From an uncultured Schwartzia sp. (lineage in GTDB: Bacteria; Bacillota; Negativicutes; Selenomonadales; Selenomonadaceae): a DNA stretch of 12,285 nucleotides. Shown piece by piece: positions 1-6,021 of the stretch (position 1 is its first letter; every line of letters starts with the position of its first letter). The DNA is taken from contig CAJPQU010000054.1 in NCBI GenBank assembly GCA_905372875.1, positions 1 to 12,285 of the forward strand. The letters run 5' to 3'. Below the pieces are notes generated by a model, which was given only the letters and a program-made list of their open reading frames with translations, had not been told where the DNA came from and did not search any database. Made by a program: the position numbers and the translations under genes.

Positions 1-222
1 ATGGAAGAGTATATGATGAAGGATGTGGCCAGCAAGGCGGCGAAATTAGCGGTACTTCATCATCTTGACATCATCTTTGCCCGCCCGGCGAAGAACCTTG
101 CGGCCCTGCCCGCCGGACTTATGCTTCACATCGGGCCTTGGCCGCTGTCAGAAGCGGCGGTGGTGGGCGGCGACGCCTTAGACCTGACGGAAGAGCTGGC
201 GGTGGAGCTGAAAAGCCGTTGA
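1..222 (+). CDS. 3' end of a probable OmpH/Skp-like protein (partial)
   Basis: An open frame is already running at the left edge and ends at TGA 220-222. The ATG at base 1 may be an internal methionine, so the true start is probably outside the window. The visible 73 residues hold a helical stretch (VASKAAKLAVLHHLDIIFAR) and end with a GG-x-ALDLTEEL tail. This mirrors the end of the next gene, where an AKEKKLDAVV stretch is followed by ILGGTDITEDLIQKLK. That tail pattern (glycine pair, D-[IL]-T-[ED], helix) is typical of OmpH/Skp periplasmic chaperones. The fragment has about 20 extra residues, rich in Pro, Ala and Leu, before the tail. The following gene starts 55 bp downstream on the same strand, so the two are probably co-transcribed. 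The family call is inferred from a short tail and may be wrong. Confidence 0.5.
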   Translation: MEEYMMKDVASKAAKLAVLHHLDIIFARPAKNLAALPAGLMLHIGPWPLSEAAVVGGDALDLTEELAVELKSR

Positions 223-277
223 GTATTCCTTGGCAGAACGTGAAGTAAAGCAGTGAGGAAAAGAGGCAGATAACGAT

Positions 278-724
278 ATGAAACATACAAATAAAGCGCT
301 TTTCGCGGGAATAGGGCTCCTCTTGGCAGCGGTTTTGAGCGGCGGCTGCATCGGCGACAAGAAGGCCAATATTGGTTATTTTAACGCCGAACGCATTGAT
401 CAGGAAGCGACACAGATCAAGGCGATTGAAGACGAGGCCAACACTAAGATGGCAGCCCTGCAAAAGGAATTTCTGGCGATAGAGGCGCAGGCGGGGACAC
501 TTTCGCCGGAAGAGCGCAGCCGGGCGCAGCAGGAACAGATGGCTAAAATGCAGGCGGCCAGCCAGCAGTACCAAATGCAGATTCGTCAGAAGGTGGATGT
601 GGCTTTGGACGAGATAGCCAAGGAAAAAAAGCTGGACGCGGTGGTGCAAAACAGCAGTTTGGAAAAAACGATCATCTTGGGCGGTACGGACATTACCGAA
701 GATCTGATTCAGAAATTGAAATGA
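278..724 (+). CDS. OmpH/Skp-like periplasmic chaperone, probable lipoprotein
   Basis: The 148-residue product resembles the OmpH/Skp family, which holds unfolded outer membrane proteins in the periplasm on the way to the BAM complex. It has a basic start (MKHTNK), a hydrophobic segment at about residues 7-21, and a lipobox-like LSGGC with Cys24, suggesting signal peptidase II cleavage and lipid anchoring. Classical Skp is soluble with an ordinary signal peptide. After the signal comes the family's NIGYFNAERI strand, then a long charged Glu/Gln/Ala-rich coiled-coil arm at about residues 45-115, then a closing strand and helix ending GGTDITEDLIQKLK. ATG 278 is preceded by purine-rich AGAGG about 11 bases upstream. 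The gene sits 10 bp before lpxD, the usual skp-lpxD arrangement of diderm bacteria. Family call is firm; lipidation is inferred. Confidence 0.85.
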   Translation: MKHTNKALFAGIGLLLAAVLSGGCIGDKKANIGYFNAERIDQEATQIKAIEDEANTKMAALQKEFLAIEAQAGTLSPEERSRAQQEQMAKMQAASQQYQMQIRQKVDVALDEIAKEKKLDAVVQNSSLEKTIILGGTDITEDLIQKLK

Positions 725-734
725 GGCGAGAGGC

Positions 735-1763
735 ATGACGAAGACCTTGGGGGAGATTGCCGCTCTGGTGGGCGGCCGTCTGGCCGGGAACGCTGCCGTT
801 CTCATCAGCGGGGCAACGAATATCGAAAGCGCCGGGGCGGAAGATATCACCTTCGCGGTGGAGCCGCACGTGAGCGAAGCAGAAGCCTGCGGTGCGGCGG
901 CCGTTATTTTGCCCGATACGGCGGCAGATTTTTCTAAGCCCGCCGTTTACGTCAAGGACCCGCGGGCGGCTTTTGCCCTTCTCTTGGAGGTGTTTACGCC
1001 GCCGTTGAAGTTTCCTCCGGGGATCAGTGATTTGGCTTATATCGGTCCTGATGTCCGTATCGGGCAGGGGGTTACCGTCATGCCTTTCGCCGTCGTGGAC
1101 GCCCACGCCGTTTTAGGGAATAGGGTGATCCTTTATCCCCATACCTATGTGGGGCAATATGCGGAGATCGGTGACGATACGACACTGTATTCCAATGTTA
1201 CGGTGCGGGAGCGCTGCCGCTTAGGGCAGCGTGTTATCGTACACAGCTCGACGGTGATTGGGGCGGACGGTTTCGGCTTTACGACGTCGAAAGAACATGT
1301 CCATACGAAGGTGCCGCAGGTGGGCAATGTCGTCATTGAGGACGATGTGGAGATTGGGGCTCACGTCGGCATCGATCGGGCTACGGCTGGTTCGACCGTC
1401 ATCGGCCACGGGACGAAGGTGGACAATTTGGTTCATATTGGACACAACTGTCGAATTGGCGCTAATAATCTTATCGTGGCCCAGACGGGCATCTCCGGCT
1501 CCACTGTCGTGGGGGACAACGTAACTTTTGGCGGTCAGGTGGGGACGGTGGGGCATATCCATATCGGAGGGAATTCCGTGTACGCGGCCCGCAGCGGTAT
1601 CACCAACGATATGCCGGAGGGGGTCTTTTGCGCCGGATTTCCCACGCAGCCCCATCAAGAGTGGCTTCGGACCCAGGTCATCCTCAAGAAACTGCCAGAG
1701 CTTCTCAAGCGGGTAACGGAACTGGAAAAGAAAGTGGCTCGGTACGAAGGGCAGGAAAAATAA
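735..1763 (+). CDS. lpxD: UDP-3-O-acylglucosamine N-acyltransferase LpxD
   Basis: LpxD transfers a 3-hydroxyacyl chain from ACP to the 2-amino group of UDP-3-O-acylglucosamine, the third step of lipid A synthesis, in the cytosol. The 342-residue length matches the family. Residues 1-95 form the N-terminal uridine-binding domain. From about residue 100 there is a left-handed beta helix of hexapeptide repeats (IGPDVRIGQGV, IEDDVEIGAHV, VIGHGTKVDN). The segment NLVHIGHNCRIG (231-242) carries the expected catalytic histidine, His237, equivalent to His239 of E. coli LpxD. A helical C-terminus rich in Lys and Glu (about 310-340) fits the family's ACP-binding tail. ATG 735 follows a GAGAGG ribosome binding site, 10 bp after the OmpH-like gene. 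A strong terminator begins at its stop codon. Confidence 0.97.
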   Translation: MTKTLGEIAALVGGRLAGNAAVLISGATNIESAGAEDITFAVEPHVSEAEACGAAAVILPDTAADFSKPAVYVKDPRAAFALLLEVFTPPLKFPPGISDLAYIGPDVRIGQGVTVMPFAVVDAHAVLGNRVILYPHTYVGQYAEIGDDTTLYSNVTVRERCRLGQRVIVHSSTVIGADGFGFTTSKEHVHTKVPQVGNVVIEDDVEIGAHVGIDRATAGSTVIGHGTKVDNLVHIGHNCRIGANNLIVAQTGISGSTVVGDNVTFGGQVGTVGHIHIGGNSVYAARSGITNDMPEGVFCAGFPTQPHQEWLRTQVILKKLPELLKRVTELEKKVARYEGQEK

Positions 1764-1790
1764 AAAGGCTCCCCGCATGGGGAGCCTTTT
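1763..1790 (+). terminator. Rho-independent terminator after lpxD
   Basis: A perfect 12-bp stem joins AAAAGGCTCCCC (1763-1774) to GGGGAGCCTTTT (1779-1790) around the four-base loop GCAT. It starts on the last base of the lpxD stop codon. The descending arm ends in T4, so the U-tail is short and mostly paired. The A-tract on the other side makes the element look bidirectional. It lies only 12 bp before the ribosome binding site of the acyltransferase gene, so it may attenuate read-through rather than fully isolate that gene. Confidence 0.85.
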
Positions 1791-1801
1791 CACCGACGGG
1801 C

Positions 1802-1809
1802 AGGAGGGG
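1802..1809 (+). promoter_or_regulatory. Ribosome binding site that fixes the LpxL-family start
   Basis: AGGAGGGG lies six bases before GTG 1816. It is the only good Shine-Dalgarno site near the 5' end of this frame. The in-frame upstream ATG at 1777 lies in the loop of the lpxD terminator hairpin, without a ribosome binding site of its own. Confidence 0.85.
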
Positions 1810-1815
1810 AAAAGC

Positions 1816-2676
1816 GTGGCCTATTATTGCGCCCGGTTTGTGAGCTGGCTTTGCTGTCTTTTGCCGGATCGGGTCAGCGATGGGGTGGGCAACTTGTTGG
1901 GACGGCTGACGTGGCCGTTGGTTCCGTCACGTCGCCGCCGCATGGCAATTGAGAATGTCAGCGCCTGCTTAGGGGTGGAAGCGGGCGAGGCGACGCGCAT
2001 CGCCAAAGCGAGCTGGGTGCGCTTTGGGCCGATGTTTCTTGAGGTCATGCGCTTTCCTGTACTTAAACCGCGTTTTTTAGAGATCGCAGAGCTTGAAGGG
2101 GCCGAATACCTGCGCGAGGGGTTGGCTTTGGGGCGCGGCGTGGTGATCGCTACGGCCCACAGCGGCAACTGGGAACTCATGGGCGGCGTTCTGGCCGTCG
2201 CCGGGTTTCCCATCGTCGGCGTGGCCATGCGGCAGAAGGAGGCCGGGTTTGACCGTTTCATCAACGAATACCGGCGCAGTGTGGGCATGCACATCACTTA
2301 TAAGGATAACGTGCGGGAAATGTTCGCTCTTCTAAAAAGAGGATGGGCCATTGGCTTGTTGATGGATCAGGATATCAGCCGCCGGGATGGTATTGTTTTC
2401 CAGTGGTTCGGCCGTCCGACAAACTTTGTACAGGGGCCGGCGGTCTTGGCCCGGCATCAAAACGCCCCTATCATTCCTGGCTTCATCCATCGCCTGCCCG
2501 ACGGGCGCCATCGGATATTTCTTCATCCGCCGATTTTTGTCGACCGGACAAAGGATAAGGAAGAGGACATTCGAAAGGCCATGGAAGTGGTGGCCCGGAC
2601 GCTGGAACAGCACATTCGCCGCTATCCAGAGGAATGGTTTTGGCTGCACGATCGGTGGAAATCTCAGCGGGACTAA
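1816..2676 (+). CDS. Lipid A late acyltransferase, LpxL/HtrB family
   Basis: This family adds a secondary acyl chain to Kdo-lipid A at the inner face of the cytoplasmic membrane. The 286-residue product has a hydrophobic N-terminal anchor (about residues 3-17) followed by a basic RRRRMAIEN stretch. The H-x4-E catalytic motif is HSGNWE (His115, Glu120). Family blocks LLMDQDISRRDGIVFQWFGR (181-200) and YPEEWFWLHDRWK (270-282) follow. GTG 1816 is chosen because of its strong ribosome binding site and because the resulting MAYYCARFVSWLCCLLP start looks like the family. The upstream ATG 1777 would add 13 unlikely residues. The gene sits between lpxD and lpxC behind a terminator. It is the only late acyltransferase in the window. 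Which position it acylates (LpxL- or LpxM-like) cannot be decided from sequence. Confidence 0.92.
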   Translation: MAYYCARFVSWLCCLLPDRVSDGVGNLLGRLTWPLVPSRRRRMAIENVSACLGVEAGEATRIAKASWVRFGPMFLEVMRFPVLKPRFLEIAELEGAEYLREGLALGRGVVIATAHSGNWELMGGVLAVAGFPIVGVAMRQKEAGFDRFINEYRRSVGMHITYKDNVREMFALLKRGWAIGLLMDQDISRRDGIVFQWFGRPTNFVQGPAVLARHQNAPIIPGFIHRLPDGRHRIFLHPPIFVDRTKDKEEDIRKAMEVVARTLEQHIRRYPEEWFWLHDRWKSQRD

Positions 2677-2685
2677 AGAGAGAAC

Positions 2686-2715
2686 TTGCCGGAAAGCAGC
2701 GGGGTTTGATACAAT
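2686..2715 (+). promoter_or_regulatory. Candidate promoter for lpxC
   Basis: A -35-like TTGCCG (2686-2691) is separated by 18 bp from -10 TACAAT (2710-2715). The -10 is preceded by TGA, giving an extended TGn motif. It lies wholly in the 65-bp gap after the acyltransferase stop and 26 bp before the lpxC start, and suggests lpxC can be transcribed separately. LpxC is the committed step, so independent control would make sense; no operator is visible. Confidence 0.6.
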
Positions 2716-2741
2716 AGAGGAAAATGAACGGGAGGCGTTCC

Positions 2742-3572
2742 ATGGATAAGCAGCATACGCTGAAGACAGCGATCTCCTACGCGGGAGTGGGCCTCCACTC
2801 GGGGCGGGAAGTTCGCATGACCCTTTGTCCCGCGCCCGTTAAGACGGGTATTCTGTTTCGCCGGGTTGATCAGGCGGGACGCCCTGAAGTGCAGGCCTCG
2901 GCGGCCAACGTAACCTCTACGGTCCGAGCCACCACCATCGAAGCGAACGGGACAAAGTTTTTTACCATCGAACATCTCATGTCGGCGTTCTCGGCGGCGG
3001 GCATTGACAACTGTGTGGTGGAGTTAGATGCGGAAGAGCCGCCGGTGGGGGATGGCAGTGCGTTGGTTTTTCTCGACCTTCTCCAGGAAGCGGGGAAAAA
3101 AGAACAGGCCGCGCTTCATTCGTCGGTGATCATCGATCAGGTTTTTCGCGTGGATGACGAGGATCGATTCATCATGGCCCTGCCCTATGATGGACTGCGG
3201 GTGACCTTTACCTCCCTGAATCCCCATCCGTTAGTAGGGATTCAATATGCGGATGTCATCATCGACGAGGCGTCTTATCGTCGGGAAATTGCGCCGGCGC
3301 GCACCATTGCTTACGAAAAAGAAATTGACGCCCTTCGCCAAATGGGCCTTGGTCTCGGAGGAACGCTGGAGAATGTTATCGTCTACAACGATGAGAAGTG
3401 GCTCAATACCCTTCGCTATCCTGACGAACTGGTACGCCACAAAATCTTGGACGTCATCGGCGATCTGCGCCTCGCAGGCACGGTGCGCGGCCATATCATC
3501 GCCGTCAAGTCGGCCCACGCCTTAAACACCGCCTTGGCGCGGAAGATCTATGACGCGTACGCTGCCCGATAG
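2742..3572 (+). CDS. lpxC: UDP-3-O-acyl-N-acetylglucosamine deacetylase LpxC
   Basis: LpxC is the zinc-dependent cytosolic deacetylase that commits UDP-3-O-acyl-GlcNAc to lipid A. The 276-residue product opens with the family's HTLKTAISYAGVGLHSG. TIEHLMSAFSAAGIDN (75-90) holds Glu77 and His78, equivalent to E. coli general base Glu78 and zinc ligand His79. VRHKILDVIGDL (231-242) supplies the other zinc ligands, His233 and Asp237. SAHALN (257-262) supplies His259, equivalent to E. coli His265. All catalytic residues are therefore present. ATG 2742 is chosen because GGGAGG (2730-2735) lies six bases before it; the in-frame ATG at 2724 lies upstream of that site. lpxC is not fused to fabZ here, unlike the bifunctional LpxC/FabZ of Bacteroidetes and Chlorobi. 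Confidence 0.97.
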   Translation: MDKQHTLKTAISYAGVGLHSGREVRMTLCPAPVKTGILFRRVDQAGRPEVQASAANVTSTVRATTIEANGTKFFTIEHLMSAFSAAGIDNCVVELDAEEPPVGDGSALVFLDLLQEAGKKEQAALHSSVIIDQVFRVDDEDRFIMALPYDGLRVTFTSLNPHPLVGIQYADVIIDEASYRREIAPARTIAYEKEIDALRQMGLGLGGTLENVIVYNDEKWLNTLRYPDELVRHKILDVIGDLRLAGTVRGHIIAVKSAHALNTALARKIYDAYAAR

Positions 3573-3574
3573 AG

Positions 3575-3595
3575 GAGAGGCAGCGTCTGCCTTTT
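3575..3595 (+). terminator. Weak hairpin terminator after lpxC
   Basis: Just after the lpxC stop, AGGCAG (3578-3583) pairs with CTGCCT (3587-3592) around a three-base loop. The stem may be extended by G-T and A-T pairs, and the run TTTT lies at 3592-3595. The stem is short and the U-tail small, so it is probably leaky. Its place just ahead of a good promoter for fabZ supports a real transcription boundary. Confidence 0.4.
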
Positions 3596-3611
3596 ATCCG
3601 CAAGTAGAGTA

Positions 3612-3620
3612 TGGTATAAT
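3612..3620 (+). promoter_or_regulatory. Extended -10 promoter for fabZ
   Basis: TGG followed by a perfect TATAAT (3615-3620) makes an extended -10 element. Nothing close to TTGACA lies 16-18 bp upstream, as is common with extended -10 promoters. It lies 35 bp ahead of the fabZ start, after the weak lpxC terminator. Confidence 0.65.
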
Positions 3621-3655
3621 CATGCAGTCGAGTTTATTTGAAGGAGTGGAACGCC

Positions 3656-4105
3656 ATGATTTTGGATGTCAACGAGATCAAGAAGATTTTGCCCCATCGT
3701 CCGCCGATGCTGTTGGTGGATCGGATCATTGATCTGGTTCCGTTTAAGTCAGGGGTTGGGATCAAGAACGTGACGATGAACGAACCGTTCTTTCCCGGAC
3801 ATTTTCCCGGCAATCCCATCATGCCGGGGGTCTTCATCCTGGAAGCCATGGCGCAGGTAGGGGGGATCGCTATGCTCTATCCGGAGGAGAACCGCGGCAA
3901 GATCGCGCTTTTCGGCGGCATGGAGAATGTGAAATTCAAAAAGCCGGTGGTGCCCGGGGATCAGTTGGTAATGAAGGCGAACCTCGTTCATGTGGTGAAG
4001 GGAAACTTTGGGAAACTCCATGCCGAGGCGTTTGTGGATGATATATTTGTGGCACAGGGAGATTTTATTTTTGCGCTGAAAAAACCGGGAAATGGACCGA
4101 TTTGA
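3656..4105 (+). CDS. fabZ: 3-hydroxyacyl-[acyl-carrier-protein] dehydratase FabZ
   Basis: FabZ removes water from 3-hydroxyacyl-ACP in the type II fatty acid elongation cycle. It competes with LpxA and LpxD for the same hydroxyacyl-ACP pool, which explains its frequent place in lipid A clusters. The 149-residue product starts MILDVNEIKKILPHRPPMLLVDRI, the usual FabZ opening. It carries the hot-dog active site HFPGNPIMPGVFILEAMAQ (49-67), with catalytic His49 and Glu63. The start is ATG 3656, nine bases after AAGGAG (3641-3646). A TTG at 3638 in the same frame precedes that site and is not credible as a start. The gene has its own TATAAT promoter. A long AT-rich gap separates it from lpxA. Confidence 0.97.
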   Translation: MILDVNEIKKILPHRPPMLLVDRIIDLVPFKSGVGIKNVTMNEPFFPGHFPGNPIMPGVFILEAMAQVGGIAMLYPEENRGKIALFGGMENVKFKKPVVPGDQLVMKANLVHVVKGNFGKLHAEAFVDDIFVAQGDFIFALKKPGNGPI

Positions 4106-4272
4106 GTTGCATAGTGCGCAAAATTAAAGATAATGGCTGAAAATCCAACGAGACAGAGGAAAATACGAAATTTTTACCCGCGAAAATTTTCCGCCGACTG
4201 AGATTTTATAGATATAAGGTCGGATGCGCCCAAGAGGGCCTATGTTTCGGATGGATGAGGGAGTGGGAAGAA
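4106..4272 (+). other. AT-rich intergenic leader before lpxA
   Basis: This 167-bp gap is clearly richer in A and T than the flanking genes and contains no plausible gene. It holds the palindrome GAAAATTTTC (4182-4191) and a near-repeat of it just upstream (CGAAATTTTT, 4166-4175). A five-base inverted pair CCGAC/GTCGG (4194-4198 and 4219-4223) surrounds an AT-rich loop. Weak promoter-like matches are TTGCAT (4107-4112) with GATAAT (4129-4134) at 16-bp spacing, and TATAAG (4213-4218) without a -35 partner. It most likely carries the promoter and 5' leader of lpxA-lpxI. I see no recognisable riboswitch or strong terminator. Confidence 0.5.
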
Positions 4273-5097
4273 ATGGCAGTGAATCACGAAGCTGAAGCGA
4301 ATATCCATGAAACTGCGGTGGTCTATCCGGGGGCGAAGATAGGGAAAAATGTTGTGATCGGCCCCTATGCGGTCATTGGGCCGGAGGTGAGTATCGGCGA
4401 CGGTACGGTGGTGGGGCCTCACGTGGTCATCACCGGGGCCACCACCATCGGCAGGGATTGCCGCTTTTTTCAATTCTCTTCCATTGGGGAGGAGCCGCAG
4501 GATCTGAAATTTCAGGGCGAAAAGAGTTATGTTTTCATCGGCGACCGCACCCGAATACGGGAGTGCGTCACCATTCACCGAGCCACTGGGGAAGGAGAAA
4601 AGACGAGCATTGGCAGCGACTGCCTGATCATGGCAACGGTGCATATTGCCCATAACTGTGTTTTGGGCAATCACGTTATCATGTCCAACGCGGCCATGCT
4701 GGCAGGCCATGTCCAGGTGGAGGACCGCGTTGTCATCGGCGGCATGACGGGGGTTCATCAGTTTGTAAAGATTGGGCGCAACGCCATGGTGGGCGGATTT
4801 TCCCGGCTGTCTCAGGATGTCGTCCCCTATACTATTGTGAACGGTGTTCCGGCGCGGGCCATCGGCCTCAACAGTGTGGGCATCTCCCGGGCGGGGATGC
4901 CGGTGGAGGCGCGACGCAAGATCAAACAGGCGTATAAGATTTTGTATCGCTCGGGGTACAATGTTTCTCAGGCTATCGAGGTCATTGAGCAGGAAGTGGA
5001 TTCCTGCGAGGCGGTGGAGCATTTTCTGCGCTTTTTGCGCAATGCGGAGCGGGGCATATGCCGGGGCCGCCGGGAAACGGACGGCGATTTGAACTGA
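4273..5097 (+). CDS. lpxA: Acyl-[ACP]--UDP-N-acetylglucosamine O-acyltransferase LpxA
   Basis: LpxA performs the first step of lipid A synthesis, moving a 3-hydroxyacyl chain from ACP to the 3-OH of UDP-GlcNAc. The 274-residue protein (E. coli: 262) is a left-handed beta helix of hexapeptide repeats over about residues 10-190, with a helical C-terminal domain. VHIAHNC (123-129) contains His127, equivalent to catalytic His125 of E. coli. IGGMTGVHQFVKIGRNAMVGG (155-175) is strongly conserved. Gly175 aligns with E. coli Gly173, the acyl-chain ruler residue, which is methionine in the C10-selective Pseudomonas enzyme. A fairly long acyl donor is therefore possible. ATG 4273 is preferred, nine bases after GGGAG (4259-4263), over in-frame ATG 4255. 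lpxI follows after 46 bp, so the two are probably co-transcribed. Confidence 0.96.
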   Translation: MAVNHEAEANIHETAVVYPGAKIGKNVVIGPYAVIGPEVSIGDGTVVGPHVVITGATTIGRDCRFFQFSSIGEEPQDLKFQGEKSYVFIGDRTRIRECVTIHRATGEGEKTSIGSDCLIMATVHIAHNCVLGNHVIMSNAAMLAGHVQVEDRVVIGGMTGVHQFVKIGRNAMVGGFSRLSQDVVPYTIVNGVPARAIGLNSVGISRAGMPVEARRKIKQAYKILYRSGYNVSQAIEVIEQEVDSCEAVEHFLRFLRNAERGICRGRRETDGDLN

Positions 5098-5101
5098 TTC
5101 G

Positions 5102-5126
5102 GTATCGGACGCCGGGGCGTCGGTAC
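5102..5126 (+). other. Intergenic hairpin between lpxA and lpxI
   Basis: GGACGCC-type arms fold into a GC-rich hairpin. GACGC (5108-5112) pairs with GCGTC (5117-5121) around a CGGG loop. Five further pairs (5102-5106 with 5122-5126, one of them T-G) form beyond a single bulged G at 5107. No T-tract follows, so it is not a terminator. It ends seven bases before the lpxI ribosome binding site (5133-5138) and could affect mRNA stability or lpxI translation. It may also be chance in GC-rich DNA. Confidence 0.35.
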
Positions 5127-5143
5127 TTCGGCGGAGGGATACC

Positions 5144-5950
5144 ATGGAGAAGATCGGACTGTTGGCGGGAGTCGGACATCTGCCGGTAGAGTGCGCCCGG
5201 GCAGCCCAGGCCATGGGGTATGAGGTTTACGCCGTAGGGCTCCTGTCAGGCGTTGATCCGGAACTGCCGGCGGCGGTGACAGAGTACGCGGACATTAATG
5301 TGGCTAAATTGGGCCGGATCATCGATTATTTAAAAAAGCACGGCGTCACGAAGGTGACGGCCATCGGCAAGGTGTCGAAGGAACTCCTGATGAACGGCCG
5401 CCATGAACTTCCCGACTGGCGCATGGTGAAGCTACTCTTGTCCCTGCCGGATCACAAGGACGATACCTTGATGCTGACCTTTGTGGCGGCGTTAAAAAAG
5501 GAAGGTATTGAGCTGGTGGATCAGACGCTGCTCATCCGCCCTTTGATGCCCGCGGCGGGAACGCTGACCCGGCGGGCGCCGTCGGAGAACGAGCGGCAGG
5601 ATATGGCCTTTGGCTTTCGCATGGCGAAGGAGATCGGCCGTCTCGACGTGGGGCAGACGGCGGTGGTGAAGGGCATGGCCGTCATGGCGCTGGAAGCTAT
5701 CGAGGGGACTGACGCTTGTATCCGACGAGGCGGTAAGCTGGCCCGAGGCGGCGCTGTCGTGGTGAAGGTGGCGAAACCGGAGCAGGATCGACGCTTTGAT
5801 GTTCCCGCGGTGGGTGTGACCACCGTGGAGAGTATGATTGAAGCGGGGGCGACAGCGCTGGCCATCGAAGCGGAGCATACTCTGCTGGTGGATCGGGCAC
5901 AGACCATCGCCTTAGCCGAGGCCCATGACATTACCATCGTTGCGATGTAA
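5144..5950 (+). CDS. lpxI: UDP-2,3-diacylglucosamine pyrophosphatase LpxI
   Basis: LpxI (formerly DUF1009) hydrolyses UDP-2,3-diacylglucosamine to lipid X and UMP. It replaces the unrelated LpxH in many bacteria, first shown in Caulobacter. The 268-residue length matches. The N-terminal domain (about 1-130) opens with IGLLAGVGHLPVECARAA and contains a KVTAIGKVSKELLM segment. The C-terminal domain (about 140-268) contains LTRRAPSENE, a VVKGMAVMALEAIEGTDACI block and PEQDRRFDVPAVG (212-224). That last block is the conserved acidic site, which should include the residue matching Asp225 of the Caulobacter enzyme, probably Asp219. ATG 5144 follows GGAGGG (5133-5138). It sits between lpxA and lpxB, and a strong terminator follows. 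No LpxH homologue is seen in the window, so this is the likely enzyme for the step. Confidence 0.95.
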   Translation: MEKIGLLAGVGHLPVECARAAQAMGYEVYAVGLLSGVDPELPAAVTEYADINVAKLGRIIDYLKKHGVTKVTAIGKVSKELLMNGRHELPDWRMVKLLLSLPDHKDDTLMLTFVAALKKEGIELVDQTLLIRPLMPAAGTLTRRAPSENERQDMAFGFRMAKEIGRLDVGQTAVVKGMAVMALEAIEGTDACIRRGGKLARGGAVVVKVAKPEQDRRFDVPAVGVTTVESMIEAGATALAIEAEHTLLVDRAQTIALAEAHDITIVAM

Positions 5951-5955
5951 CCGGG

Positions 5956-5994
5956 ACGCGGTAGATACGCAAAAAGCTATCTGCCGCGTTTTTT
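5956..5994 (+). terminator. Strong rho-independent terminator after lpxI
   Basis: ACGCGGTAGATA (5956-5967) pairs with TATCTGCCGCGT (5978-5989) through 12 pairs, one of them T-G. The loop is about ten bases and could tighten by two further G-C pairs. Six T residues (5989-5994) follow directly. It begins six bases after the lpxI stop and should end the lpxA-lpxI transcript, so lpxB needs its own promoter. Confidence 0.9.
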
Positions 5995-6021
5995 CATGTT
6001 TGTTGGGTACTATATGAACAC

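Noticed and set aside
230..258. TTGGCA (230-235) as a -35 for the OmpH-like gene
   Set aside because: No acceptable -10 lies 15-19 bp downstream, and the short gap suggests co-transcription with the upstream gene.
4240..5214. Minus-strand open frame of 324 codons opposite lpxA
   Set aside because: The product has low-complexity His/Arg/Asp composition and no domain. The forward LpxA hexapeptide repeats and catalytic histidine are intact, so this is a shadow frame.
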